Part shown: piece after piece, positions 8,712-20,768 of the stretch
Position numbering within the stretch: the first letter of the stretch is position 1
How the letters are laid out: each line of letters starts with the position of its first letter
Assembly: GCA_025201705.1 (NCBI GenBank)
Contig: MU617167.1
Location: 1-20,768, forward strand
Length of the DNA stretch: 20,768 nt
Reading direction: 5' to 3'
DNA from: Dissophora ornata
Lineage: Eukaryota > Mortierellomycota > Mortierellomycetes > Mortierellales > Mortierellaceae
Position numbers and translations under genes: made by a program
Notes under the pieces: model-generated
Seen by the model: the letters and a program-made list of their open reading frames with translations, nothing else
Told to the model about the DNA's origin: nothing
Databases searched by the model: none

Positions 8712-11700
8712 CTAACAAGCGCCTGACGTCTGCATCGCGTGGATTTTGTAGCTGTCCGATACTTGGTTTCCACTCTGGAGGTACAGAGAACCTGCTCCGC
8801 TCCTCTTATATCCTCCTGTCATCGCATCCATATCATCCTCGTAATTCTCGTAATCCTCTTCATCGTACCAGGTAGAGTTCCCACCGAAATGACCTCCAAT
8901 CATACTCTCTTCATCGTACTCTTCTTCATGAGGAGCAGAAGGAATCGCGTGGTTGTGGGTGTGTAACAAAGTCTGAGTATACACAATCTCCTGTACGAGA
9001 ACAACTTCCTCGACGGGTGACCTTGCACGAGAATTACTATCTTGCTGTGGCACCACAAATTCGGAGCCCTCGACCTTGGTTTCCACCACTGCACTCAATC
9101 CATCTTGATGCGATTTCTTCTTCTCGAGTGTCTCATCGTCGTTTGAAGTCGGAGAGAGATGGGCTGGTTCTCCGGTGCCTGGGTTCACATATTCAGCGCT
9201 CTGCTCAGCGGGCAGTTGTTGTTGATTTTGATCTTGAAGCTGCTGCTGTTGCTGCTGTTGACCTTGCTGTTGCTGCAAGTCCGCTTGTTGTTGCTGTTGC
9301 AGCAACAGCTGCTGCTGCTGCTGAATTACCCCCAGGTACCAGAACATCATGTTGGAGATCAATACCTGTTCGTGCAGTGGCCGCCGAGGATTTGCCAGCT
9401 TAACGTGCGATAGCCTGTAGACCGCCCGTTCGATGTTGATCGGCATTCTGCTTGGATCATTTAAGCGGTCTCCCTGTATTGGCATTTGACCAGGAAACGA
9501 TGAAGGGGCACCGCTCTCTGCACTTGTGGACTGAGCCTTGGAAGACTTTCCGTTGCGCGAGAAGAGAAGCGAAAGAGTGGACTGCTTCTTACCCACAACT
9601 TCGTTTGGAGTGTTGCTCAAGTGAGGCTGCGAGGAGAGTGCAGAGAATGGTTTTTGCGGCTCACGCTGCGCCATATCCATCGCTTTATCGCCACCTTTTT
9701 CCTTTCCCCAGAGCCACGACCACGACGAAGACTTTTTCGATTGAGGCTGTGGCCGCGGAATATTTGCTGGGCTGGATTGATTTTGCATAACGATCATTTG
9801 TTTCTGAGGCGGTGCAGACTGTATCGACAAGGATGGATGTTTTGGAGGCACCTGTGATCGGGGATCAGGTAGCTTAGGCTGCTGGAGGAGATTCTGGCTC
9901 AACTTGACAGGTGGAGGAATAGGGTAGGTCACTTTGGAGATCACCGCACTTTCAAGAGTCAATTGGGTGCTGGGCTCAGTAGACGCTGGACCACCGTTAA
10001 CAGGATGCGATGGGGTATCCAGGTTGGTAGCAGTAGTGACAGTCGTCGTGGAAGTGATGTAGGAGGTTGGTATGCTTTCTGATAGCCTAGAGGTGCCCTC
10101 AAGCTCTTTGCGTCGCTGCTCCAGCAGCTGAGGTTCGACATAGGTTGTGATCGTCGGTTTTGATGAATCACGCAGCGTCGAGACAAAGCGCTTTAAAGGC
10201 TTGTGATCAACCTCCTTCTGCGCTGCACTATCATTTTCTGATGCATCAAAGGAAGCAGGCGTGGATTCTGACACCATCGACAACGACAGGGGCGAAAACG
10301 GGAGCGGCATCGGTCCTGGATCCACAAGCGTGACGGCAGGATATTCGTCGTTTTCGATTGGCGCTGACCTCAATCGCGATGTATCGTTCCGAGCTTCGCT
10401 TGAGGTCGTAGAGTTGCGGCGGATCTTTGTTCTTGCGCTTCTTCTCAGAAGTGAGGGCCCGTGCCTCGTTAGCCCACTTCCACGTTTCACTACTACAACG
10501 TCCTCTGCAGCCATGTCTGCAGCCACATCTCCACCCGTCTCATCGTCTAATTCGACCGTTAGAACAACACGCACATGTTGTAATCGTTAGATCACAATGC
10601 GGGCTTGCGTTTATGCAGCTCTGAAACATTGCAGGAAAAAAAGAAGAGGCTTACGGCTCTGAGGCAAGGACTGGGTGTGGCTGGTGGACCTTCGGAGGGA
10701 GGTCTTTGTCTTCAGTGGCGGTTCGCCCATATGCACAAGCGGGGTATAAAAGGTCCCAGACAAGAAGTCCTGTTCCTCCACATGCTCTGCGATCGTTTCT
10801 GGCTTTGAACCGTTCGGCTTCTCCTTCTCCTTCTCCTTCTCCTCTTCGTTCTCGTCCTCGTCCTCGTCGTCATCCTCTGGGTTGTACTGTGCAGAGAGAA
10901 CGGACTTTCGCCGATTGATGGACTCCTTCCTGGAAGAGAGAATACCACTGCTATTGGTCGAGTCGACACCATGCTTCGAGAGCCACTTGTTGTACTCGTT
11001 GGGGGCAATCTCGGGATGCATGTGGAACGGGACCTGTACAACACGTTCACGGGTAATCAGTTAATTTGGATTTATGGTTTACGGCCAGTGGCCAGTTTTA
11101 GGTACACAAGCACCAGCCAGTTTAGACAAGGGCCCAAACAAAGCAAAGCACAAGAGACCGATTGTGTAATACAAAATGCGCAGGGGTCACCTACCCAAAA
11201 CAGATGAGACGGATCCTCTGTTTCGATTTGGACCTCCTTGATGTCCTCCTGCTGAACCACTACCTGTGGCCCTAATGAATCATCATCGCTCTGGGATGGG
11301 CCTGCTGGGGAAGCCAGAGAGTCCACCTCCGTCTCCACCAAACGAGACGAGGTCGGGAGCGAGGAAGTGGATGTGGAGGACATGGTCATGGACGCCGACG
11401 ATGAGGTGGACGAGGTCGACGACAGTGAAGAGGTTGATAGTGTCTTTTTCTTGGACTCAGGTGTGTCTGTTTCCTGATCTCTAACGTCCGAGGCTGGGCC
11501 AGGTGCTAAAGTCAGAGCAAGGTCATTCTCTGTTGTGGTTGTTGTCTTTCCTGAGCTTGGGAGTTGATATTCAAGATGGATCTCAACCGCCTCTAGGCCA
11601 CCGTGTTGCTGCACAGGCTATCATAGCGGCGATCATGATGCAATGGATGCGTTAACAAAAGGGACACAGACATCCAACGAAGGCGCAGCTGTCAGAGCAA

Positions 11701-11931
11701 TATGTAGGAGAACAAAGATTGAAGGGATGCAATGCAATAGTGAATAGATAGACAACAATGATGCAGTGGCTTTCCCTTAGCCTACAGATGTGTCCACGGA
11801 AAACACACGCGTGTCGACCTTCTCCCTTAATACAAAGTTGCATCACAGCCGATCAAAAGAAAACTCCAAGGGGTCCGGGATTTGCTTCTTACCAGGTTAT
11901 CCTGATCCGGTCGCACACTCGAATCAAACAT
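8712..11931 (-). CDS. ZDS1: Zds1/Zds2-like regulator of PP2A-Cdc55 (four exons)
   Basis: Zds proteins bind PP2A carrying the Cdc55 B subunit, keep it cytoplasmic and affect mitotic entry, mitotic exit and polarity. Exons: 11931-11893 (tentative), 11608-11195, 11033-10655 and 10546-8712; phases agree and give 888 residues. Two family hallmarks appear. One is SHLFW joined to VPFHMHPEIAPNEYNKWL (about 147-169), spanning intron 2. The other is the C-terminal Zds domain (about 550-685), with SSSWSWLWGKEK and INIERAVYRLSHVKLANPRR. The rest is low-complexity: a Ser/Thr-rich N-terminus, an acidic/Lys run near 200-220, a Gln-rich tract (about 686-721), and a final acidic and aromatic tail. Exon 1 (MFDSSVRPDQDNL) has good splice sites but no recognised homology, so the true start may lie upstream. 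The eS4 gene follows on the same strand. Confidence 0.9.
9216..9323 (-). repeat. CAG/CAA trinucleotide tract encoding a Gln-rich segment
   Basis: Mixed CAG and CAA codons encode about 36 residues, mostly glutamine, just after the Zds C-terminal domain. The interruptions (Leu, Asp, Ala, Gly, Asn) and mixed codons suggest a tract kept as protein rather than a pure expanding microsatellite. Confidence 0.85.
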
Positions 11932-13098
11932 GTGTGCTGTAATGGTGTTTGACACAAGCTATTCAAGGGAAGGCGATTCCAAAAGGGTGCAGTCAGAATA
12001 CCATCATGCAAGCATACGTGCTGCACCAGGTAGAAATCCAACTACAGAGCGAGAGAAAGGCAGAAAAAAAAACAAGACTCGAGCGAGGGCAGAGAAGGCA
12101 AAGCGCACAGGTGTGTGTTGGGATACTCGAATTGATATTGCGCAATGTAGGAACAGAAGGGTAATTGCTCAAGTTTAGCCTGTGTACTGAGTTTTTTTTT
12201 CCTCTTTTCGATGCAATTGAAGGCTCTCTAAAAAAAAAAAGGTTCAATGACAGCATCGAGCTCGCGCGTCCTTGTTTTTGCTTCAGTTGCAGCATAGCCT
12301 CTACTTGGGAGCTAAGTACTAGAGCAGTGTGGGGTACAGACAGAGAAGGGGAACTGAGTAACAAGGAGGGGCGAAGTGGTTGGCGTACCTTTCCCAGCCC
12401 TACTTTCACTTTGTTACTCGCAACGGATGACGAGGGAGAGGGAGAGGGGAGGGAGAAGGGAGGGAGAGGTAGGGAGGGGGAAAGGAAAGGAAAGGGAACA
12501 CGGGAAGGGATGGCCAACGGTGCGTTTCTGCCTGAGTGAATGAGTTTGCGACGGGATGGGCTGACAAAGTCCAATAAAACAAGGGAAACGGTGGGGGGAA
12601 ACAGGGACTAGTGCCAATAATAGACCGTGAGTAAGGGAAAGAATAGAACCTACCCGAGGCAGTGTTCCGGAAAGGGAGAGGGAAGGGAATAAATGCAAGA
12701 AAGGTACAGTGTTCGTTATCGCAAGAGGTTGTCCATGCAATTGCCGTGGTGAAATGAGTATAACAATAGCGTACAAGGAATGAAGTGATGAGGCAAGAGT
12801 AAATGAGGGGCCGAGAGAGAGAGGAATGAAAGAGGAGGAAGGAGCGAAATAGGGGAGGCCGATGATAAAAGAAGTGGGCAACGTTCAAAGCAAAGGCTCA
12901 TGGAACGTTATCACACTAAAAAATTGGTCCATTGAAAAACGCGCACCCTCGCACACCTGCGCTGTTTGAACAATAAAAAAACATCATCTTCTTAGCAAAG
13001 GAAACATCTTTGCATGTTTATCTAATGTTTTTATTTTCATGATTTTTTTCCCCCTCCTTTTCTTTCTTCACTCTCACGCCGCTATTGCTTCAATGCCT
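11932..13098. other. Zds 5' flank and Miro 3' flank, purine/pyrimidine-skewed
   Basis: No gene is supported. On the plus strand, about 12030-12110 and 12330-12860 are strongly purine-rich (GGGA, GAGA and AAGG runs), so the Zds-sense strand is CT-rich, as in many fungal promoters and leaders. A 193-codon minus frame (12574-11993) runs through this skew, but it is dominated by Ser/Pro/Leu low complexity and looks fortuitous. A short upstream Zds exon could hide here. Confidence 0.5.
13030..13035 (-). terminator. Polyadenylation signal of Miro/GEM1
   Basis: The minus strand reads AATAAA within an A-rich context, 63 bases after the Miro stop codon. Confidence 0.5.
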
Positions 13099-16113
<3,015 letters not shown>

Positions 16114-16303
16114 TCTGTTTCGAAATCGACTTCTGCTGGCACGAAGGACAAGGAGTGGCACAGAAGCAAAGGTTGATAATTAGCGGTCAAAAGTTCCAAA
16201 GGGGGAAATGGATATATTGCGAATACCCTTAAGAGCGCCAACTGTAGGCGCGTATTTCTGGACGCGGCACAGGTCTGCTTCAAATAACGAGTGTCATTGT
16301 GTA

Positions 16304-16309
16304 TTTATT
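16304..16309 (-). terminator. Polyadenylation signal of pantothenate kinase
   Basis: The minus strand reads AATAAA only 12 bases after the pantothenate kinase stop, inside the 208-bp gap before the Miro start. Confidence 0.5.
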
Positions 16310-16321
16310 GTCAATGTGCAT

Positions 16322-18404
16322 CTAATCCGACTCTTCTTCTGCTGCAACCACATCTAAGGTATCTTGTGCCAAAGTGACGTCGAGATCCGCCACTTCCGTG
16401 GCAGCTAGCTTCTGTGCTAGTTGTTCTGTCAGCGTGAACGATCTCGAATTGCGCCGTGAGGAACGGTGCTTCATGAACGCACCGACAGCACCAAGGTAGC
16501 CCTCATGGCGCAAGAACAGAGCTTTCTTCGTGCCCTTGGACCAAAAGTTGATGGCGTAGGACAACGTGTTCATAGTGATAGGGTGGCCTAGATTATTGGA
16601 CGAAAAGTCGATAGGGGCATGTGAGGAAATGAATCGGCACGGTTTCGAAAGAATTCAGAGAATGCAGCAGCATCGAGTCCTCACCTCGAATAAAGCATCC
16701 ACCAAAGTAAATTCTGTCTAGTCCGTGGGCTTGCGCATTCAGATACGCTATCTGTCCAATGTTATTGCTATCAATGGCAATACAAAGTCGATGATCTTGT
16801 CATTAGTGAACGAGGAGCTCTGGACTTTTCAACAGTAGAAGATCAACAAAGAAGGAGCTATGGTTTGCACTAGATACGACTCTTACCTGACCATGTAAAG
16901 CAGCGACCTAGAGATATCTTCTGGTTTGAACTGACGTTTATCCACGTTCTTCTTGAAAACTTTTCCCATGGAGGAGGCGATCGTGGTGGATTTGAGACCG
17001 ACCTTTGAGTAGTCGCTTCCATAAATATCCCCCACCAACATATCAACATTTTTGTTGTCTCCATCCTGGCTCGCCTCTAGCATTTCTAGTGTGTCATTGC
17101 GCTCCAAAAGTTAGGGTACGCGATCTGCAATTAAAACTGACTCTGCTGTCATGAGTTCCCAAGGACCTACCATCAAATGTCTTCGCCCCTGTCAACAGCG
17201 AAAGCAAGCCCCAAAGGGTTCCGCCTCCTAGCTACTCATATTATATGTCAGGCCGAGTCGCAGTGTTAGAGGGCGCTGGCAAATCTCCCAACCATGTAGT
17301 CGATGGAATACAGACAACTTACAGAAGTCCCGCTGATTCGCTCAAATGTGGTGGCGCTTGTCACTTTCAGGATACTATCACATTTAAACGCATTCAAAAC
17401 AAGTCAGTTGAGTAAAGTGTACGACCGACACCTTGGGAGTATAGTGGAGGATGGTCTTTGACAAGAATGATATACACACCTGACTCCAGATCCAATGTTC
17501 ACAAGCTGCAATCAGAAGTTTTCGATATGAAGTATCAGTCTCTAAAATGTGTGCCAGAGCCGATCAGGAAATTGACTTTGTCTCACGTACCATGTATGGG
17601 AATGGGTCGGCTGGGGTCTCTTCGAAGCACATGGGGTTGGCTTCGCTGTATGTAAAAACTTCGAATGGAATCTCGGTAATCAAAAAGTTCAAGCCTTTTC
17701 CGGGCGGGGCATAGTTAGAGCGATATCCAACTGATCCGAAACTAAGATGGCAAGATAGCCACACGGCGTAGCTTTCTTACCTGTGATTAAACATTCCATC
17801 TCATCCTCCCGTTCAATGGTCGCTTTGAGATTGTCCCTGAAGCGTTCGTAATAGAGATGTGCTCCACCGCCTGTGGCCTTGATGACGAACTCATGCCCAG
17901 GCCTGCTGGCCATGGATTCATCCAGCAGGCGACCGATAAAGGCAATGCATTCGTCAATTTTTTCCGTCTCAAACTTGCGAAAGTTCAAACGGCCGCCTTT
18001 GGTACCGGCGAGACGGGAGAAATAGACAACCTTGGCAAGCGATCCGCCAACCTATGAGAGATAATGATAAAGCAAGATTTTGATGAGTCGACTGGACTCA
18101 ACACTCGTGTTTGGGCAAGTGATGCGACGTATACGGGAGATCATTGACCGGCCGAACCGGACAAAGACAGAAGCAGATCGGAGCGACTAAGAGGTTGAGC
18201 GAAGCGGATCAATTGCAGCAAAGTACAATCCGATCCGCCAGTGTTGCTGCCCGCCCAGTTTTCACTGTTTCAGTGCCGCAGACAACTTACATCAACAGAG
18301 ATCTGGGAGACGTGCTCGGTGTTGGGCAGCTGAATGTCTCTGGCTTCTCCCCGCACCAACAGCTCTCCATCGCAGATGGATGCGCCGGCTACGTTCATAG
18401 TCAT
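16322..18404 (-). CDS. CAB1: Pantothenate kinase, eukaryotic type II (nine exons)
   Basis: Phosphorylates pantothenate with ATP, the first and usually rate-limiting step of CoA synthesis. Exons: 18404-18291, 18051-17781, 17694-17591, 17505-17480, 17374-17323, 17231-17171, 17085-16887, 16767-16685 and 16587-16322; phases agree and give 391 residues (yeast Cab1 367). Fumble-fold motifs: [13 protein letters not shown] (37-49, phosphate binding); [11 protein letters not shown] (97-107), whose Glu107 likely matches the catalytic glutamate of human [35 protein letters not shown]; and [16 protein letters not shown]. The C-terminal roughly 45 residues past the fold are poorly conserved and acidic at the end. 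Two in-frame ATGs (18404 and 18398) compete for the start. Exon 4 is only 26 bp. Miro follows 208 bp downstream on the same strand, and LAMTOR3 diverges upstream. Confidence 0.96.
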
Positions 18405-18634
18405 GCTGCGCTTTGTGATGAGTAATTCAGTGATCTTTTTCGTTGCTGGAAAGAATGATTTGTCAGGCAGGCAATTCGAGTTTTTGGGTTCGTTGCAGGA
18501 CAAGTGATCAGCAAGCAGGTAAGCAGGGAGTTGAGGGGAGAGGATATGGAGAACAAGAGAGTGGGGAGGGCGGAGATTACAGAAGAGAGTAGTGAAGTGG
18601 AGAAAGAAGGGAGCGTTGCAGTGAATTATAAAAA

Positions 18635-18656
18635 GGTGGGGGGGTGGGGGGTGGGC
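18635..18656 (+). other. G-rich run with four-tract G-quadruplex potential
   Basis: G-tracts of 7, 6 and 3 separated by single T form a G3+ x4 pattern with one-base loops. It lies about 230 bp upstream of the PanK start on the template strand of that gene, directly after a TATAAAAA sequence on the plus strand. Quadruplex formation is only a possibility. Confidence 0.35.
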
Positions 18657-18792
18657 TACAAAACAGGCCGATGCTGCAGCCAGTTATCGCAGTGGCCGTT
18701 GGGAGTTGCTTGCTTTATCTGCGAACCATAAATTTGCACAGTCATCATCCCACGCCATGGACAACCATGACGGCTGTGAATGCATATGGCAT

Positions 18793-18813
18793 GACACGGC
18801 ACGATATCGTGTC
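18793..18813. repeat. Compact dyad: nested inverted repeats
   Basis: CACGATATCGTG at 18800-18811 is a perfect 12-base palindrome, overlapped by GACACG (18793-18798) facing CGTGTC (18808-18813). The size and symmetry resemble a binding site for a dimeric regulator. There is no independent support for function. Confidence 0.6.
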
Positions 18814-19123
18814 GGACGACAAGCGACATGGCGCTCTTTGATAGTGCTCCACAGAATAAACAACGCCATGACAACGGTGTCAATCCTCCCAATGGCAATA
18901 CCGCTAATTATGTCGAGGAGATACTCGCTCTCCTCGCAAGGCGCCTGTTTGACAGCTTGTCTTCCGAACTTCCGAAGCACCCAATTTTCGGGCTCCCTTT
19001 TCAATTTTTCAATTTTTCATTTTTTCATTTTTTCAATTTTTTTGAATTGCATGTCTTGATCTCGCATCGTCTGACATCAACCCAGGCACCACACTCTAAT
19101 CTACAGCGACCACGCCACATTCA

Positions 19124-19126
<3 letters not shown>

Positions 19127-19157
<31 letters not shown>

Positions 19158-19167
19158 CTCTCTCTCT
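19127..19167 (+). repeat. (CT)n microsatellite upstream of LAMTOR3
   Basis: About 41 bases of TC repeat with one G interruption near 19155, ending 59 bp before the LAMTOR3 start codon. It probably lies in the core promoter or 5' leader. Confidence 0.9.
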
Positions 19168-19225
19168 TATCGCCAAGGAAACTTCGCCATAGTAGCCTCC
19201 CCTCCTTGAGAGCCAATTAACAATC

Positions 19226-20160
19226 ATGTCAGAGGTCAGGAGACAGTTCAATGATGCAGACACGCGCCCGCACCTCATTTGCCACTATGAACAGCACAAC
19301 TTACTATGAACAACCCTCTTCTTTTCTCTCCTTGGGCTTTTCCAGGAACTCGTTGTCCACTTTGAGAGACTCCTGACAAGGTACAAGCAGACATAGTACC
19401 TGTCATGCTCTTACTTTACAGAATGTCGATTCAAGGAGTGCACAAGAGCCACTTGGCAGTAAACAGCCGGAACACGTTTGAAGTGCTGGAGAAACGACTG
19501 ACGCCGAAGGGCTATTCTCCGTGTACTGCCAATTTATCTAGGGTTGATGGACTCTTGTCTGCCGTTGTTACAGACCGCGATGGGGTTGTCCTGCTAAGAG
19601 GTAACACTGATAAATGGAGTCGCTGGATGCTGGAAATACTGGAGGGAATCAGAGCACGTCTAACTTGACAATTGCTCGGTCCTTAGCCAATGCACCAAAC
19701 GTCACACCGCCTTTCACAGAGTCTGCTCTGGGATGTACTTTTGCCTTAGCAAGCGACCAGGTACGCGTGCAGTTGTGAAGGCTTTTGCCCAATAAGCATA
19801 GTATGACTATGAATCTAAGTAAATCCCCTGAAAAACAATAGGCATCTAAACTGGGGTTGAAAAAGAACAAGTCGATCGTGAGCATTTATGGATCATATCA
19901 GATTGTTCAATTCAACCACTCGTCGCTAATCACAACGTTCGTCGCCAACAGCAACGCTAACACAGGTAAGGAGACGATACCACAGTCATTTTAGGGCCCT
20001 GCGACTATTCAAATCGATCGCGCCTTCTTGGAGGAGCTTTTATTTACTGACAAGTTGCATTTGGAACATAGGACTCTTACTCGAGCTCGGAACAGAGCTG
20101 GAAAGCGTCACGCAAGTCATTGCCACAGCTCTTCACGAGAGGCATAGTGGTGCCCTGTAA
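19226..20160 (+). CDS. LAMTOR3: Ragulator subunit LAMTOR3 / MP1-like (six exons)
   Basis: Roadblock/LC7-fold subunit of the Ragulator complex, which anchors Rag GTPases to the lysosome or vacuole for TORC1 activation; in animals it also scaffolds MEK1. Exons: 19226-19234, 19346-19380, 19542-19600, 19687-19760, 19842-19965 and 20072-20160, all in phase, giving 129 residues (human 124). Conserved blocks: VDGLLSAVVTDRDGVVLLRA near the N-terminus, CTFALASDQASKLGLKKNKS, IVSIYGSYQIVQFN, and SNANTGLLLELGTELE near the C-terminus. Introns are 77-161 bp. The first exon is only 9 bp (Met-Ser-Glu) with a weak GTCAGG donor, so the start is less certain than the rest. Reading on without splicing meets a stop within about 30 codons. 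It shares a divergent promoter region with PanK, and SEC12 follows 255 bp downstream. Confidence 0.93.
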
Positions 20161-20415
20161 ACATGATGTGGCACAGCAAAACAAGAAGATCCCGGGAAAC
20201 CTCTGTACCTTGTAACCTTATACACAGCTCAATACATATCCCCACTAAGAAACGTACATAGCGACAAGACTTTGTTCTGCGCGTGTGCCCCTTAACCTCT
20301 AAATTCCGCTGAGACCAAACTCATTTTTTTTGGGAGGCAGTCATTTATTCGTCCGAGCGCGTTCTGTGCTCAGCACGTTTCTCTCCCCTCGTATTTTCAT
20401 TGCCCATCCAGCACC

Positions 20416-20768
20416 ATGGCAAACTTCTCACATACAGTCGGCATCCCCATCTTCTGCGTTGGATTCACGCACGAAGGCAACCTCATTCTTGCTGGCGGAG
20501 GAGGCGCGGGAAGATCTGGCGTCCATAACAAGATTGTAATGCCTCAGAGTGACTGGCTTCCATGCGACCATGTAGCAAGCTCGCGTCCCATGGTGTTTAT
20601 GCATTCAGAAAGGACTGAGCTTTCTCCTTTATCTCGTTTCTATCTCCCAATCTTAGGTTATTTACAAAATCGACCTTGTCAATAGAACATTGAATCTTCT
20701 TACTGAAAAGAAGCTGAACCGCGAGGAAGATGCGCCCATGTCCCTCAGTGTCCACCCAACGGTAAAAA
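20416..20768 (+). CDS. SEC12: Sec12-like guanine-nucleotide exchange factor for Sar1 (N-terminal part)
   Basis: Sec12 (PREB in animals) is an ER-membrane WD40 protein that loads Sar1 with GTP and starts COPII vesicle budding. Exon 1 (20416-20535) encodes 40 residues beginning MANFSHTVGIPIFCVGFTHE and containing LAGGGGAGRSGVHNKI, the glycine-rich first-blade loop typical of the family (the loop that binds potassium in yeast Sec12). After a 121-bp intron, exon 2 (from 20657) gives VIYKIDLVNRTLNLL and ends MSLSVHPT at 20761, followed by GTAAAAA. That is either a donor site or coding sequence running off the window. The propeller, transmembrane segment and any lumenal tail lie outside. The ATG has a strong ACCATGG context. 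Confidence 0.85.

Larger units (their letters stand above)
18405..19225. other. Divergent promoter region between PanK and LAMTOR3
   Basis: No coding frame is convincing. From left to right it holds: a GA-rich leader for PanK (about 18510-18620); TTATAAAAAGG and a G-run (18627-18656); an inverted-repeat cluster with a 12-base palindrome (18793-18813); T-rich repeats of TTTTTCA type (about 19000-19042); and a CT microsatellite close to the LAMTOR3 start. Both genes must take their promoters from here. Confidence 0.6.

Noticed and set aside
9017..9413. Plus-strand Leu/Ala/Val-rich frames looking like a membrane protein
   Set aside because: They are the complement of the CAG/CAA glutamine tract of Zds, not a real gene.
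11993..12574. 193-codon minus-strand frame upstream of Zds
   Set aside because: It consists of Ser/Pro/Leu/Phe low complexity from a CT-rich strand, shows no family resemblance and looks like promoter or leader sequence.
18684..19220. Overlapping frames of 80-130 codons between PanK and LAMTOR3
   Set aside because: They run across T-rich and CT repeats, show no homology, and lie where two divergent promoters are expected.

Overview
The window is intron-rich nuclear DNA from a fungus. Every recognisable gene is a eukaryotic housekeeping or membrane-trafficking gene, split by mostly short GT-AG introns (about 85-190 bp, often with CTAAC/CTRAY branch sites), with pyrimidine-rich promoters and AATAAA signals shortly after several stops. 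The Zds-type regulator points to fungi. The animal-type Ragulator subunit LAMTOR3 together with very intron-rich genes (13 exons in Miro, 9 in pantothenate kinase) suggests an early-diverging, Mucoromycota/Mortierella-like lineage. That placement is an inference, not a measurement.

Layout. 1-1141: no gene seen. 1142-2416 (-): ribosomal protein eS19. 2417-4070: intergenic, holding the eS19 promoter and the promoter of the next gene. 4071-6080 (+): a 14-helix major facilitator superfamily (MFS) transporter of DHA2 type. 6081-6671: convergent 3' ends. 6672-8513 (-): ribosomal protein eS4. 8712-11931 (-): a Zds1/Zds2-like regulator of PP2A-Cdc55 with a glutamine-rich tail. 11932-13098: long purine/pyrimidine-skewed intergenic region. 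13099-16113 (-): the mitochondrial Rho GTPase Miro/Gem1. 16322-18404 (-): pantothenate kinase, first step of CoA synthesis. 18405-19225: divergent promoter region with a CT microsatellite, a G-run and a dyad. 19226-20160 (+): LAMTOR3. 20416 to the right edge (+): start of a Sec12-like ER guanine-nucleotide exchange factor, cut by the window end.

The genes do not form a pathway cluster. They cover translation (eS19, eS4), cell-cycle/polarity control (Zds), mitochondrial inheritance and ER contact (Miro), CoA synthesis (PanK), TORC1/lysosome signalling (LAMTOR3) and COPII vesicle budding (Sec12). Four of them (PanK, Miro, Zds, eS4) run head-to-tail on the minus strand. I found no mobile element, CRISPR array, tRNA, rRNA or secondary-metabolite cluster, and no convincing new system. 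The points most worth a second look are start-exon problems (eS4, Zds, LAMTOR3), the long introns of the two ribosomal protein genes, the Zds tail, and the PanK/LAMTOR3 divergent promoter. Exon boundaries were derived by hand from splice signals, reading-frame phase and family conservation. All stated exon sets give open frames from start to stop.
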